From Nitrospirales bacterium (lineage in GTDB: Bacteria; Nitrospirota; Nitrospiria; Nitrospirales; UBA8639), in assembly GCA_021603905.1 (NCBI GenBank), contig BQIU01000037.1, positions 1 to 38,107 of the forward strand: 38,107 nucleotides of DNA, in the 5' to 3' direction. The position numbers were made by a program, and so were the translations under genes. Under the pieces are notes generated by a model. It had not been told where the DNA came from and searched no databases. It was given only the letters and a program-made list of their open reading frames with translations. Of the stretch, positions 21,114 to 30,745 are shown piece after piece; within the stretch, counting starts at the first letter, position 1, and the number at the start of each line of letters is the position of its first letter.

Positions 21114-23756
21114 TCATGCAACTGGCCCTTTGTTGGTAAAGTGTTGACGGATGAGGATTTCAATTGCTGGAAAATGTCGTTCAGGAATGTTGCGTAAACG
21201 TTTACGGCAATTCGCGAGAGCTTCTTCCGCGGTCTCGTACGGTGTCGTTGAAGCGAGTAAGTTTTGGTAGTATTCCTTCAACTTGAGCTCTGCAATTTTC
21301 TCCAAAGACGGTGTGCCAGCAATCGAAACTGCCGCACGGTATACATCACGGTTATGGTCAACTAACGCTTGGAATCCAAGTCCTTTTAAGCGTTGAGTGA
21401 CAGTACTTCTATCCCATGCGAGGGTTTTTGCCGTCGCTTGCATATCAAATCCATGCTGTCGAAGGGTCGAAAGGACGAAGGCGTCTTCGCGACGAGCCAT
21501 CTCATCTTTCCCCTCTAGATTCTGCTGGACTTCATGTGAGGTTGTATCTTCAATTGTTTCGGCTTTCTCGCCTTGAGGAAGACGAAGATCATCTTCAGAC
21601 AGCATATGTCCATTGGCTAAGGCTATAGCCTGGGCTAAGGTTTGCCGAAGTTCTCGCACGTTGCCAGGCCATGCGTAGGCATGAATCGCATGCATAGCGC
21701 CCTGTGTGATTTGGATCGGTCCTTGCTCTGCCTGAGGTGAAAGATCTTCAACGATACGCTGGGCTAGTAACGTTAAATCCTCTTTCCCACGTTCCCGAAT
21801 TGGCGGAAGTCTGAAGACGAGGCTTCGCAGGCGATAGTAGAGATCTTCTCGATACCGTCCTTCTTTGACCGCTTGACTCAAGTCACGGTTTGTCGCAGTG
21901 ATGATACGGACATCGACCTGCGTAGGCGTTGATTGTCCAACGCGATAGAATGTGCCGTTTTCCAAGACTCGCAGTAACTTGGCTTGAAGATCTAACGGGA
22001 GTTCTCCAATTTCATCAAAAAACACGCTTCCCCGATCTGCTGTCTCGAGAAGACCGCGTCGACTGATGGCACCAGTGAACGCGCCTTTGACATGTCCAAA
22101 CAACTCACTCTCAAATAACTCAGGTCGAATAGCCGCCATGTTCACTGAGACGAATGAGCCTTGAGATCGGTGGCTTAATCGATGAGCCGCTTGTGCAAAG
22201 AGTTCTTTTCCCGTTCCCGTTTCTCCGAGAATGAGAATCGGGCTGTGGGTGGTGGCCGCTTTTTTCAGTTCAAGAAAGATTTTAAAGATAAGCGGGGAGC
22301 AGGTCACAATTCCAAACTTTGCACATTCTTCCTGAAGTGTCTGCTCGTCTGTCTCAAGGGCGGGTTTTTTGAGATGAGAAAGAACGGGTGAGACTTTGCG
22401 GAGTTGAGAAAGTTCATGTTGAAGACCTTCAAGCTTTTGACGGGCACATTCAGCCTCTTCCTCAGCCTCCCGCAATTGCTGACGGGTTTCATCTTCTGAC
22501 ACTGACAAACTGACATACTTTTCGGAAGTATTCTGAGCATATTCTTTCGCATCAAGTAATTCGTCTTCTAACTGTTCAACATGTAGTTCTTTTCTTGCCA
22601 AATTTTCCTGCATGACAGTGAGTTGACGACTAACATTTCTGATCTGCTCTCGATCATTTTTCAGTTTTTCATACATCGGCCAAACCGTTGTTCCTAATAG
22701 TGTGAAGACAATTGCAATGGTCGGACTTGCAACAGGCCAGATGGATTCTGTGCCGACAAACAACCCCATATTCAAGGCATAATGGGTAAGAATGACGATG
22801 CTGATAGCTCCCCATCCCCAACGGTCTTGTCTCCACGCTCCGAGTAGGACGATGATCACAATCACACTGATCGTTCTGAAAGACTCCGATGCCCAGGAAG
22901 GTTGGCTGAGCCACGAATCGGTGAGAACCGTATTTAAGAGATTGGCATGGATAAACCCGAGTGGGGCCGCATGCTCTAAAGGAGTTCCCAGAACATCGGT
23001 CTTTGAGGTAACGGGAAAGAGCAACACAATCTTGCCTTGAACGAGTGTTGAAAGCTTGACGTCTTGTCGCCCCTGAACGAAGTCAAACAATTCGGTGAAT
23101 GTATAGGTTGGGAAAGGTTGATCCGACCATCGACCGACAAAAGAAACCAATCCTTGATCCGGTAGATCTAGGGAACTGCTGTTGTTGTACGCTGACGCCA
23201 TGGTAAGTCCTAAAGGCAAAGGCTTCATATCATGTGCCATCTGACGAGACGATATTCCTCGAAAAATTCCATCTCCGTCAGGAGCCAGCATAAACCCGCC
23301 AGTGGCTTGAGCTTCGTTCGCAATCAGCGGCTCCACAAATGATGGGTAAACCACATTCCCTGCCTGTTTGGTGGTTTCAAGAAGCTGTGCATTTCCAAAT
23401 ACATCACCGCATTCTGGAGGGTTGGGAAATTGGAACCGAACGGCTGGTGCAATGATTGATGCCCCGGCTTTATGTAATGCAGAAATTGCGCTGGCGATGA
23501 CCGATGAATTCCATCGCTCATTTCCACACGAAGCTGGATCTTGTTCATCAAGAGTGATCAGCACAATTGCTGAATGTACGACAGTGGATGACTTGGCTTT
23601 CATCTGCCAGTCATATGATGCCACTTCAACTTGAGGAAACAATAGTGAGAATCCCAGTCCGAAGAGCATACCCAATAGGCCAAACAGGAGCCCTGCGGTT
23701 GCCGTTTGCATTGCACGTGTTGACGACGTGTTCTCAGAAGTCAATGATCGTGTCAT
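21114..23756 (-). CDS. CHASE2-domain sigma-54-dependent activator
   Basis: A membrane-bound enhancer-binding protein. Numbering is from a possible TTG start at 23783 (889 residues). ATG 23756, nine residues shorter, is preferred as annotated start; neither has a strong ribosome-binding site. Order: TM helix (about 28-50); periplasmic CHASE2 domain (about 55-310) with only two cysteines, C86 and C125; three TM helices (about 316-385); coiled coil (about 385-480); AAA+ domain with Walker A GETGTGKE (520-527), GAFTGA (567-572) for sigma-54 contact, FFDEIGELP and ATNRDL; then an HTH (ATAKTLAWDRSTVTQRLKGL). A helical extension of about 75 residues follows. It abuts the secreted TPR gene upstream. 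Confidence 0.92.
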   Translation of the reverse strand: MTRSLTSENTSSTRAMQTATAGLLFGLLGMLFGLGFSLLFPQVEVASYDWQMKAKSSTVVHSAIVLITLDEQDPASCGNERWNSSVIASAISALHKAGASIIAPAVRFQFPNPPECGDVFGNAQLLETTKQAGNVVYPSFVEPLIANEAQATGGFMLAPDGDGIFRGISSRQMAHDMKPLPLGLTMASAYNNSSSLDLPDQGLVSFVGRWSDQPFPTYTFTELFDFVQGRQDVKLSTLVQGKIVLLFPVTSKTDVLGTPLEHAAPLGFIHANLLNTVLTDSWLSQPSWASESFRTISVIVIIVLLGAWRQDRWGWGAISIVILTHYALNMGLFVGTESIWPVASPTIAIVFTLLGTTVWPMYEKLKNDREQIRNVSRQLTVMQENLARKELHVEQLEDELLDAKEYAQNTSEKYVSLSVSEDETRQQLREAEEEAECARQKLEGLQHELSQLRKVSPVLSHLKKPALETDEQTLQEECAKFGIVTCSPLIFKIFLELKKAATTHSPILILGETGTGKELFAQAAHRLSHRSQGSFVSVNMAAIRPELFESELFGHVKGAFTGAISRRGLLETADRGSVFFDEIGELPLDLQAKLLRVLENGTFYRVGQSTPTQVDVRIITATNRDLSQAVKEGRYREDLYYRLRSLVFRLPPIRERGKEDLTLLAQRIVEDLSPQAEQGPIQITQGAMHAIHAYAWPGNVRELRQTLAQAIALANGHMLSEDDLRLPQGEKAETIEDTTSHEVQQNLEGKDEMARREDAFVLSTLRQHGFDMQATAKTLAWDRSTVTQRLKGLGFQALVDHNRDVYRAAVSIAGTPSLEKIAELKLKEYYQNLLASTTPYETAEEALANCRKRLRNIPERHFPAIEILIRQHFTNKGPVA

Positions 23757-23770
23757 CTTGTGGGGAAATA

Positions 23771-25756
23771 TTAAAACCTGCAATCCTGTTGGACAATGTG
23801 CTCCATTTCAAGCCTTGGTAGATCTTCACGGACGGAAATCTTCCTCAGAAATTCACAGGATGCTGATTTCTTCTCCTGTGCGGTCTCGATCATATAGTCC
23901 AAAATTCTTGTGTCATACGGTTTCAGTTTGCCTTCCACGCCATTCTGATACAACCACTCAAGTTCTTGATGTGCGGACTCATCAAACGCGAAGGCTTCTT
24001 GGATCAACACCGGAATCGCTTCTGACACGCGTTCGTGTTGAATGAGTTGGTGCCCAAGGCTCTGTTCAAACGCGTAGCCATCAATGTTTCGGACCGTTTG
24101 TCGTAAAGCCCGACGAATCAGGAACAATCCACTCTGAATTTCTTGAGTTTTTGATGACGAAAGTTGTTGACTACTAAGCTGACGACGAAGCTGGGAGAGT
24201 CTCTCCTTTGCCTGGAACTTCGTTTCCGTTGAGGATTCTCCAGAAGCAATGCGAGCCCACCAAATCATCGCCATTGGAATATTTTGATCGACTCCACTCC
24301 CGTTCGCATACATCGAAGCTAAAAGACTTTGCGCATCTTCTATCCCTGCCTTGGCCGCCATTTGTAGGGGAGCGATGGCTTCTTCCGAACGATTCTGTGC
24401 GCGAAGTATCACTCCGAGATGATACGAGGCATCAGCAAACCGTGGTTCAAGGCGAGTGGCAGTACTCAGGGCTTCAATGGCTTCCGTGATCGCACCCATC
24501 TGATAATGGACTTTTCCTAAACTGAAAAAAGCCTGAGCCCAGGAAGGATTCAGTGCGGCGGCTTTTTGAAAATGGGTCAACCCCATTGCCCACTTCTTGT
24601 CCAGTACCGAGACGGTGCCAAGTTGATAATGGGCTTCGGCCCATTCCGGTTGAAAGACCAATGCTTGTTGAAATTCCCCAATCGATCCTCGCGCATCGCC
24701 CATCATCAACAGTCCCAATCCGATATCATAATGAAGAATGGCCGCTGTTGAGTCTTGTGGGCGAATGTGAAGAGTTTCCCTCCACTCACTCGTGGCTTTG
24801 GCCCACTCCCCGAGATGGGCCCAGGTGGCACCTAGCAACAGGTGAGCGGCAAGCATCTGAGGGCGTAAGAGGAGCACCTGTTGAATCGGGTTGAGAACGG
24901 CTTGCCACTCCCCTTTGTTTGACAACGCGACCGCAAGATTGAAATACGCCTCAGGTAAATTGGGGTCGAGTGTCATCGCGTGTTGAAATGCCTCAATGGC
25001 CTGTGCAATGTCGCCTTCAATTAATTGGACTAATCCAAGATTTGTATGGGTTTTTGCGAGTTGAGGTTGGAGCTCAAGAGCTCTATGCCAGGTCTTTTTT
25101 GCGAGCTCGAATTCGCGAATCTCGTAATAGGCCACTCCTAATTGGTGGTGAGCCATTGCCCAATCAGGATGCCAAGTGAGCGCCTGTTGAAATTTGGCAA
25201 TCGCTTGGAGGGCATTACCTTGTGCTAAATATCCGAGACCTTCCGCGTAGTGAGCCTCAGCAAAGTTTGGCTGGATCCGTAACGTTGCCTGCCATTCGTC
25301 CATGGCACGATCAAGTTGACCTTGTTGAAGTAAAGACACTCCATAGTTATATGACACCAGAGCCGAAAGGTGGTATTGCACGGGTATGTCACCCGGAGCC
25401 AGGCGTTGAGCCTGAGACCAGGCAGCAATGGCTCCGGTTAAATCTCCACTCTTAGCGAGCACGACACCAAGATTGTAATGAGCGTCGGCGTAACCTGGTC
25501 GCAAACGAACAACTTCTCGAAATTCATCGATGGCGATTTCTAATTCGTCGGTCAAAAAGAAATCGATTCCCAAGCGTAAGTGATCTTCGGCTTGTTGATT
25601 GATTTCTGTCGGAGGGTTTTCGTTGGTTTGGGCGAACACACACTGAGGTGAAAAAAATTCTAGAACCACCAGGGCAATCGAGAAAATTATCTGAGTGCCG
25701 ATGGAGGTAGAGCTCGAAAAGTTCATGGCATACGGGAGATGAATCTGAGGCTTCAT
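23771..25756 (-). CDS. Secreted TPR/Sel1-repeat protein
   Basis: A 661-residue protein with an N-terminal signal (IIFSIALVVLEFFSPQC, then VFAQ), followed by about a dozen tetratricopeptide repeats (about 50-460). Repeats such as YADAHYNLGVVLAKSGDLTG and LPEAYFNLAVALSNKGEW are clear. A Sel1-like repeat follows (DAQSLLASMYANGSGVDQNI), then a coiled, Gln/Ser-rich linker and a C-terminal domain with Cys (SASCEFLRK, QQDCRF). It should act as a periplasmic scaffold. Its stop lies 14 bp before the preferred start of the CHASE2 activator, or overlaps it by 13 bp if TTG 23783 is used, so one operon is likely. The ligand is unknown; coupling to the CHASE2 domain is my inference. Confidence 0.9.
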   Translation of the reverse strand: MKPQIHLPYAMNFSSSTSIGTQIIFSIALVVLEFFSPQCVFAQTNENPPTEINQQAEDHLRLGIDFFLTDELEIAIDEFREVVRLRPGYADAHYNLGVVLAKSGDLTGAIAAWSQAQRLAPGDIPVQYHLSALVSYNYGVSLLQQGQLDRAMDEWQATLRIQPNFAEAHYAEGLGYLAQGNALQAIAKFQQALTWHPDWAMAHHQLGVAYYEIREFELAKKTWHRALELQPQLAKTHTNLGLVQLIEGDIAQAIEAFQHAMTLDPNLPEAYFNLAVALSNKGEWQAVLNPIQQVLLLRPQMLAAHLLLGATWAHLGEWAKATSEWRETLHIRPQDSTAAILHYDIGLGLLMMGDARGSIGEFQQALVFQPEWAEAHYQLGTVSVLDKKWAMGLTHFQKAAALNPSWAQAFFSLGKVHYQMGAITEAIEALSTATRLEPRFADASYHLGVILRAQNRSEEAIAPLQMAAKAGIEDAQSLLASMYANGSGVDQNIPMAMIWWARIASGESSTETKFQAKERLSQLRRQLSSQQLSSSKTQEIQSGLFLIRRALRQTVRNIDGYAFEQSLGHQLIQHERVSEAIPVLIQEAFAFDESAHQELEWLYQNGVEGKLKPYDTRILDYMIETAQEKKSASCEFLRKISVREDLPRLEMEHIVQQDCRF

Positions 25757-25941
25757 GAAGCGATTGCCCTGGAATTGTAATGAGATGTGAATTGTCGAGT
25801 GTTGCCGAATCCTTAAGATTTCGCTCTTTCAATGTATAAGGTATTAAATGAAATTGGAAGAGGAAAGCGCAAATGCCTCCGTGTCAGGGACTCATTGAGA
25901 GCCCCTAGCACACATGAACGATTCCTGAATAGGCTGAAAAT

Positions 25942-26037
25942 CTAAGCTGGCGTGGGTTCTTTGAAGAAATGCACGTCTCGTTGTGGAAATGGAATGGTGA
26001 TCTGTTCACGATCAAAGGCAAGCTTGACATAAATCGC
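25942..26037 (-). pseudogene. C-terminal remnant of an MscS-family channel
   Basis: The minus strand encodes AIYVKLAFDREQITIPFPQR then DVHFFKEPTPA and TAG. I-x-IPFPQRD-x-H is the hallmark C-terminal end of the MscS beta/alpha domain. The frame is closed upstream by TGA at 26035-26037, and no further MscS sequence is recognisable to 26200. About 31 codons survive of a gene normally of 280 or more codons. The rest has been deleted or eroded, probably together with the promoter region of the flanking genes. Confidence 0.75.
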
Positions 26038-26212
26038 TCACTTTAAAAGGTTTAAAATGCGTGAAATGTCTACAGATCGTTATAAGGACAACTATCATTC
26101 ACCATGGATCTCTTGTATTCTTGAGTCTATGAGAAAACACACTTTTTGATTTTCGAACTCCCAACACACTTCCTCTCAGGTATATTTTTGTGAAAGCGGG
26201 TACAGAAAACAC
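26038..26212. other. Spacer with sulP promoter region
   Basis: Nothing coding is seen. This AT-rich stretch follows the MscS remnant and must contain the promoter of the SulP gene. No strong ribosome-binding site is apparent before ATG 26213 or ATG 26216. Confidence 0.3.
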
Positions 26213-27883
26213 ATGATGTCAAAACTTATCCACGGATTGCACTTTAATAACCTACGAGGTGACGTCTTTGGTGGAGTGGTTGCTGCAGTGATCGCTCTTC
26301 CGCTCGCTCTCGCATTTGGTGTGTCTTCGGGAGCCGGAGCGGTTGCAGGGTTATATGGCGCCATTTTCGTCGGATTTTTTGCCGCAGTATTTGGCGGAAC
26401 ACCTGCTCAAGCCTCGGGTCCTACCGGACCCATGACCGTCGTGTTTGCCGGGATGTTTGTCCTGTTTGCTGATGATCCTTCTGTTGTCTTTACCACGGTC
26501 ATCATGGGTGGAGGCATCCTGATCCTCATGGGCATCCTTGGTGTAGGACGGTATATCAGTTTAGTCCCGTATCCGGTAATTTCAGGATTCATGAGTGGGA
26601 TCGGGGCCATCATCATTATCCTTCAGGTTGCTCCCCTCTTAGGACACGAATCGAGCGGAGACGTTGTCGCGAACCTAACAACGCTTCCGCATGTGGTGAG
26701 CACGCCGATGGTCCAGGCCTCAATCTTAGGGTTTCTGGCCTTAGCAATTGTGTACTTCACTCCGACCATCATAGGGCAATTCATTCCACCATCATTGCTT
26801 GCCCTGCTCGTGTGTACCCCAGCAGCTGTTTTTTTCTTTCCTGATGCGCCGATTATTGGTGATATCCCTCAGGGGTTTCCATCAATGCTCATTCCGACAT
26901 TTCAGATTGATGCGCTGACGATCATGATCGAAGAGGCTTTTGTGATTGCCTTTCTCTGTGCCATCGATAGTCTTCTCACATCGTTAGTTTGTGACAATAT
27001 GACCAGAACCCAACATGATTCCAATCGAGAACTCATTGGTCAGGGAATCGGAAACATGGTTTCAGGCTTGTTTGGTGGGCTGCCGGGTGCCGGTGCGACG
27101 ATGCGTTCGGTCGCGAACATACGATCGGGTGGCCGCACGCCTTTATCCGGGATGCTGATGGGGTTAGTGCTGCTTGCCACATTGCTCTGGCTAGGTCCGC
27201 TTGCAGAACAAATTCCATTGGCAGTGCTTGCCGGTATTTTGCTCAAGGTCGGCATCGACATTATTGATTGGCGATTCCTTCGGCATGTCTTTCAAGCCCC
27301 TGGGGCCGATGTCATTATTATGATTGTGGTGCTATTCATTACCATTGCTGTTGATCTCATCACGGCAGTGGGCGTGGGTGTCGTGTTAGCCAGTATTCTG
27401 TTTGTCAAAGAGATGGCGGATCTTGAATTGGCGAATATGAGCGTGATTACGAAAGGAAGTCAGGAATCACCCCTGACTCCGGAAGAAAATGAGGTTTTAG
27501 ACCGAAATGCTGGCAAACTTGTGTTGATTCATGTAGACGGACCGATGAGTTTTGGATCGGCGAAAAACATGGTTCGCCGGCTCGAGACTGTTCCGGGCCT
27601 CAAGACATTTACAAGTTGCGTATTAGACCTGTCGGATGTGCCTGTGATTGACGGGACGTCGGCCATGGCTATCGAAGATATGCTGCGAATCGTTCAGGCT
27701 CATAAACAACATCTATTTTTTGTCGGCATGCAACCTCATGTCACCGAAGTTCTTGATGGGCTAGGTGTCCTCTCCAAGATCAGGCCAGGCCATCGATATG
27801 CTCACCGCCTCGATGCACTTCGTCACGCAGCTTATGCCGCCGGGTCCACGCATTCCGACGACAAAGCAACGACGATAGGATAA
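26213..27883 (+). CDS. SulP-family anion transporter, BicA-like
   Basis: A 556-residue inner-membrane transporter with 10-14 hydrophobic helices (about residues 15-400) and a C-terminal STAS domain (about 425-535; VLIHVDGPMSFGSAKNM, then VLDLSDVPVIDGTSAMAIED). The N-terminal run LRGDVFGGVVAAVIALPLAL with FGVSSGAGAVAGLYGA and GGTPAQASGPTGPMTVV closely resembles cyanobacterial BicA, a sodium-dependent bicarbonate symporter, more than sulfate permeases. SulP members also carry sulfate, and cysD-cysNC lies 5 kb downstream, so sulfate remains possible. It stands alone with its own promoter region. The family is certain; the substrate is inferred from memory of BicA. Confidence 0.93.
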   Translation: MMSKLIHGLHFNNLRGDVFGGVVAAVIALPLALAFGVSSGAGAVAGLYGAIFVGFFAAVFGGTPAQASGPTGPMTVVFAGMFVLFADDPSVVFTTVIMGGGILILMGILGVGRYISLVPYPVISGFMSGIGAIIIILQVAPLLGHESSGDVVANLTTLPHVVSTPMVQASILGFLALAIVYFTPTIIGQFIPPSLLALLVCTPAAVFFFPDAPIIGDIPQGFPSMLIPTFQIDALTIMIEEAFVIAFLCAIDSLLTSLVCDNMTRTQHDSNRELIGQGIGNMVSGLFGGLPGAGATMRSVANIRSGGRTPLSGMLMGLVLLATLLWLGPLAEQIPLAVLAGILLKVGIDIIDWRFLRHVFQAPGADVIIMIVVLFITIAVDLITAVGVGVVLASILFVKEMADLELANMSVITKGSQESPLTPEENEVLDRNAGKLVLIHVDGPMSFGSAKNMVRRLETVPGLKTFTSCVLDLSDVPVIDGTSAMAIEDMLRIVQAHKQHLFFVGMQPHVTEVLDGLGVLSKIRPGHRYAHRLDALRHAAYAAGSTHSDDKATTIG

Positions 27884-28014
27884 TGTGGGCAGTTATGGCG
27901 TTGCTCGAAGATTGTAAGAAGAGCGCTCTCGTATCTTTGAACGTTTGACGGTTGCGTGACATGACTAATTTATTTTCTAGAAGCAACAAGTATTAAAAAA
28001 TAGGGGAGTAAGCC

Positions 28015-30708
28015 GTGTCTGAAGAACATACTGTGAAATATTTGAAAGATTATCAACAGCCAGATTATTGGGTTAAGCACGTTGATTTGACTTTTGAGCT
28101 TCGTGATGGGGAAACGTTGGTCAGTGCCAAATTGCATGTTGAGAAAAATGGCGTGCATCAGAATCCACTCGTCCTTGATGGCGAAGAACTGGAATTACTC
28201 GCCGTGAAGCTGAATGACAAGAACATCGACAAAGGAACAAATTTGGAAGACGGCTACGTGGTGGATAAAGATTCACTTTCCCTCCAACCTACACAGGATG
28301 CGTTTACGGTCGACACGCTCGTCAGAATTCATCCTGAACAAAATACAGCACTTGAAGGATTGTTTACATCAGGGGGCAATTGGTGTACGCAATGTGAAGC
28401 TGAAGGGTTTCGACGGATGACCTTTTTCCCCGACCGCTCGGATAATATGGCGACCTACATCACCAAGATTATTGCTGATCAAACCACCGCCCCGGTCCTA
28501 CTTTCAAACGGCAACCTCGTCGATCAAGGACAAATGACTGATGGGCGTCATTACGCGGTGTGGGAAGATCCGTTCCCTAAGCCCAGTTACTTGTTCGCCC
28601 TTGTCGGGGGTACGTTAGAATGCCTCGAAGATACCTTCGTGACCACAAGCGGTCGTAAGGTCGCTTTGCGCATTTGGGCCGAGGCCAAAGATCTCGATAA
28701 ACTTGGCCATGCCATGGCCTCGCTTAAAAAATCCATGAAATGGGATGAAGAGGTGTATGGTCGTGAATATGATCTCGATCTGTTTAATATTGTGGCGGTT
28801 GACGATTTCAATATGGGCGCCATGGAAAATAAGTCTCTCAATATCTTCAACACGAAGTATGTGTTGGCGCACCCTGCCACCGCCACCGATGCGGACTATG
28901 AAGGCGTGGAAGGTGTGGTCGCACACGAATATTTCCACAATTGGACCGGCAACCGCGTGACCTGTCGTGACTGGTATCAACTGTGTTTAAAGGAGGGATT
29001 GACGGTCTTTCGAGATCAGGAGTTTTCTGGTGATATGGGATCACAAGCGGTGAATCGTATTGCCAACGTCAGAAGCCTTCGCATGGGACAATTCCCCGAA
29101 GATGCGGGGCCGATGGCGCACCCGCCGCGACCGGATCAGTTTGTCACCATCAACAATTTTTATACGGCAACGGTCTATAGTAAGGGAGCTGAGCTCAATA
29201 GAATGTTGCACACACTCTTGGGAAAGGAAGGGTTTCGCAACGCGTCGGATTTATATTTTGATCGGTTCGACGGGCAAGCGGTCACCGTCGAAGACTGGGT
29301 GCACTGTATGGAGGAGGTTTCTGGTCGTGACCTCAGCCAGTTTATGCTGTGGTATACGCAAGCGGGCACGCCTGAAGTCAAAGCCAGTTGGTCCTATAAT
29401 AAGACAGCAAAAAAATTTACCCTCATGCTTGAACAAGTTGTCCCGACCATACCCAATCAGTCAAATGGGCAACCCAGACACATTCCGGTAAAGTTTGGGT
29501 TGGTGGGTCCTGCGGGTCAGGAAATCATGCAGGATGTGCTGGAGCTGACGAACGTGAAACACACGTTTACATTTGAGAATGTTCCCTCTGACTCCGTCCC
29601 TTCACTGTTCCGCCACTTTTCTGCCCCGGTCAAACTGGAAGCCCCGTATACAGACGACCAATTGCGTCATCTGATGGTACATGATCGTGACGGATTCAAT
29701 CAGTGGGAAGCAGGAAATAGATTTCTCACCACGAAACTCTTGGAGCAGATTGACCGTTATGAACGCGGAGAAGAGGTCCTTGTTGGCGACGATGTTTTAG
29801 ATTCTTTTCGTCGTATTTTGAAACGAACCGATATGGATCAGGCACTCATGAGCCTGGCGTTAAGCCTGCCCGTCTATCATGAATTGGCACCCAAGCGAGA
29901 CATCATTGATCCGCACGCCATACTGGCCGTCCGAAAGACATTTTTAGAAACACTTGGGCGTCAGTTGCACGATGAATTTCTTGAGACGTACCACGCGAAT
30001 TATGATCCTGGTAAGCTGTATGATCGTGACGATACTGGTCGACGCAGTCTGCAAAATACCGCACTCGCGTATGTCTCGCATTCAGGAGATGCTGAAGTGG
30101 CCAAGCTAGCCGTCAGGCAATACAGTCAGGCCAATAATATGACGGACCGTTATGCTGCACTGAACCTCATTATCAATATGGATGAAGCCGAATCATATCG
30201 GGACGGCGTGACACAACATTTTTACTATCAGTTTGAACAGGATGCGTTAGTTATTGATAAGTGGGTCGGGGCCTTTGCGAGATCACAGACCGATGATATT
30301 CTGCAGGTGGTGAAAAAACTGTCAAAACATAAGGCTTTTAACACTCCAACGCCAAACAGAATGCGGGCTCTCTATGGAAGCTTTTCTCAGGGCAATCCCA
30401 AAGGCTTTCATGCAGAAAATGGATCAGGGTATGCATTTGTTACGGACTTTCTCATGGAGCTTGATCAAAAAAATCCCCAAGTGGCTTCACGAATGATTGG
30501 TGCTTTTGAAGAATTCAGGCACTATCGACTGGATTTACAAACCAAAATGGAATCTCAACTTTGCCGTATGGCCTCAATGACGAATCTTTCCACGGATCTC
30601 AGTGAAAAACTGGAACGATATTTAGGGCACGAAACATTTAGCCAGCTTAGGGCTGGAAAATCCGTGAATCAATCACAAGACCAGCAAGGAAAGTGCAAAA
30701 AGGTTTAA
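28015..30708 (+). CDS. pepN: Aminopeptidase N (M1 family)
   Basis: An 897-residue zinc aminopeptidase of the M1 family, PepN type, removing N-terminal residues from peptides in the cytoplasm. It starts at GTG 28015 with AGGGGAG upstream. Motifs are GAMEN (268-272), zinc site HEYFHNWTG (H304, H308) and the second glutamate in LKEGLTVFRDQEF about 20 residues later. NWCTQCEAEGFRRMTFFPDR matches the bacterial PepN substrate-pocket region. Length and the C-terminal superhelix (about 560-890) agree with E. coli PepN (870). There is no signal peptide. It appears intact and monocistronic. Confidence 0.97.
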   Translation: MSEEHTVKYLKDYQQPDYWVKHVDLTFELRDGETLVSAKLHVEKNGVHQNPLVLDGEELELLAVKLNDKNIDKGTNLEDGYVVDKDSLSLQPTQDAFTVDTLVRIHPEQNTALEGLFTSGGNWCTQCEAEGFRRMTFFPDRSDNMATYITKIIADQTTAPVLLSNGNLVDQGQMTDGRHYAVWEDPFPKPSYLFALVGGTLECLEDTFVTTSGRKVALRIWAEAKDLDKLGHAMASLKKSMKWDEEVYGREYDLDLFNIVAVDDFNMGAMENKSLNIFNTKYVLAHPATATDADYEGVEGVVAHEYFHNWTGNRVTCRDWYQLCLKEGLTVFRDQEFSGDMGSQAVNRIANVRSLRMGQFPEDAGPMAHPPRPDQFVTINNFYTATVYSKGAELNRMLHTLLGKEGFRNASDLYFDRFDGQAVTVEDWVHCMEEVSGRDLSQFMLWYTQAGTPEVKASWSYNKTAKKFTLMLEQVVPTIPNQSNGQPRHIPVKFGLVGPAGQEIMQDVLELTNVKHTFTFENVPSDSVPSLFRHFSAPVKLEAPYTDDQLRHLMVHDRDGFNQWEAGNRFLTTKLLEQIDRYERGEEVLVGDDVLDSFRRILKRTDMDQALMSLALSLPVYHELAPKRDIIDPHAILAVRKTFLETLGRQLHDEFLETYHANYDPGKLYDRDDTGRRSLQNTALAYVSHSGDAEVAKLAVRQYSQANNMTDRYAALNLIINMDEAESYRDGVTQHFYYQFEQDALVIDKWVGAFARSQTDDILQVVKKLSKHKAFNTPTPNRMRALYGSFSQGNPKGFHAENGSGYAFVTDFLMELDQKNPQVASRMIGAFEEFRHYRLDLQTKMESQLCRMASMTNLSTDLSEKLERYLGHETFSQLRAGKSVNQSQDQQGKCKKV

Positions 30709-30745
30709 GGCACAGAAACCTTGTCGTGATCTTTCAGTAAGAAAA

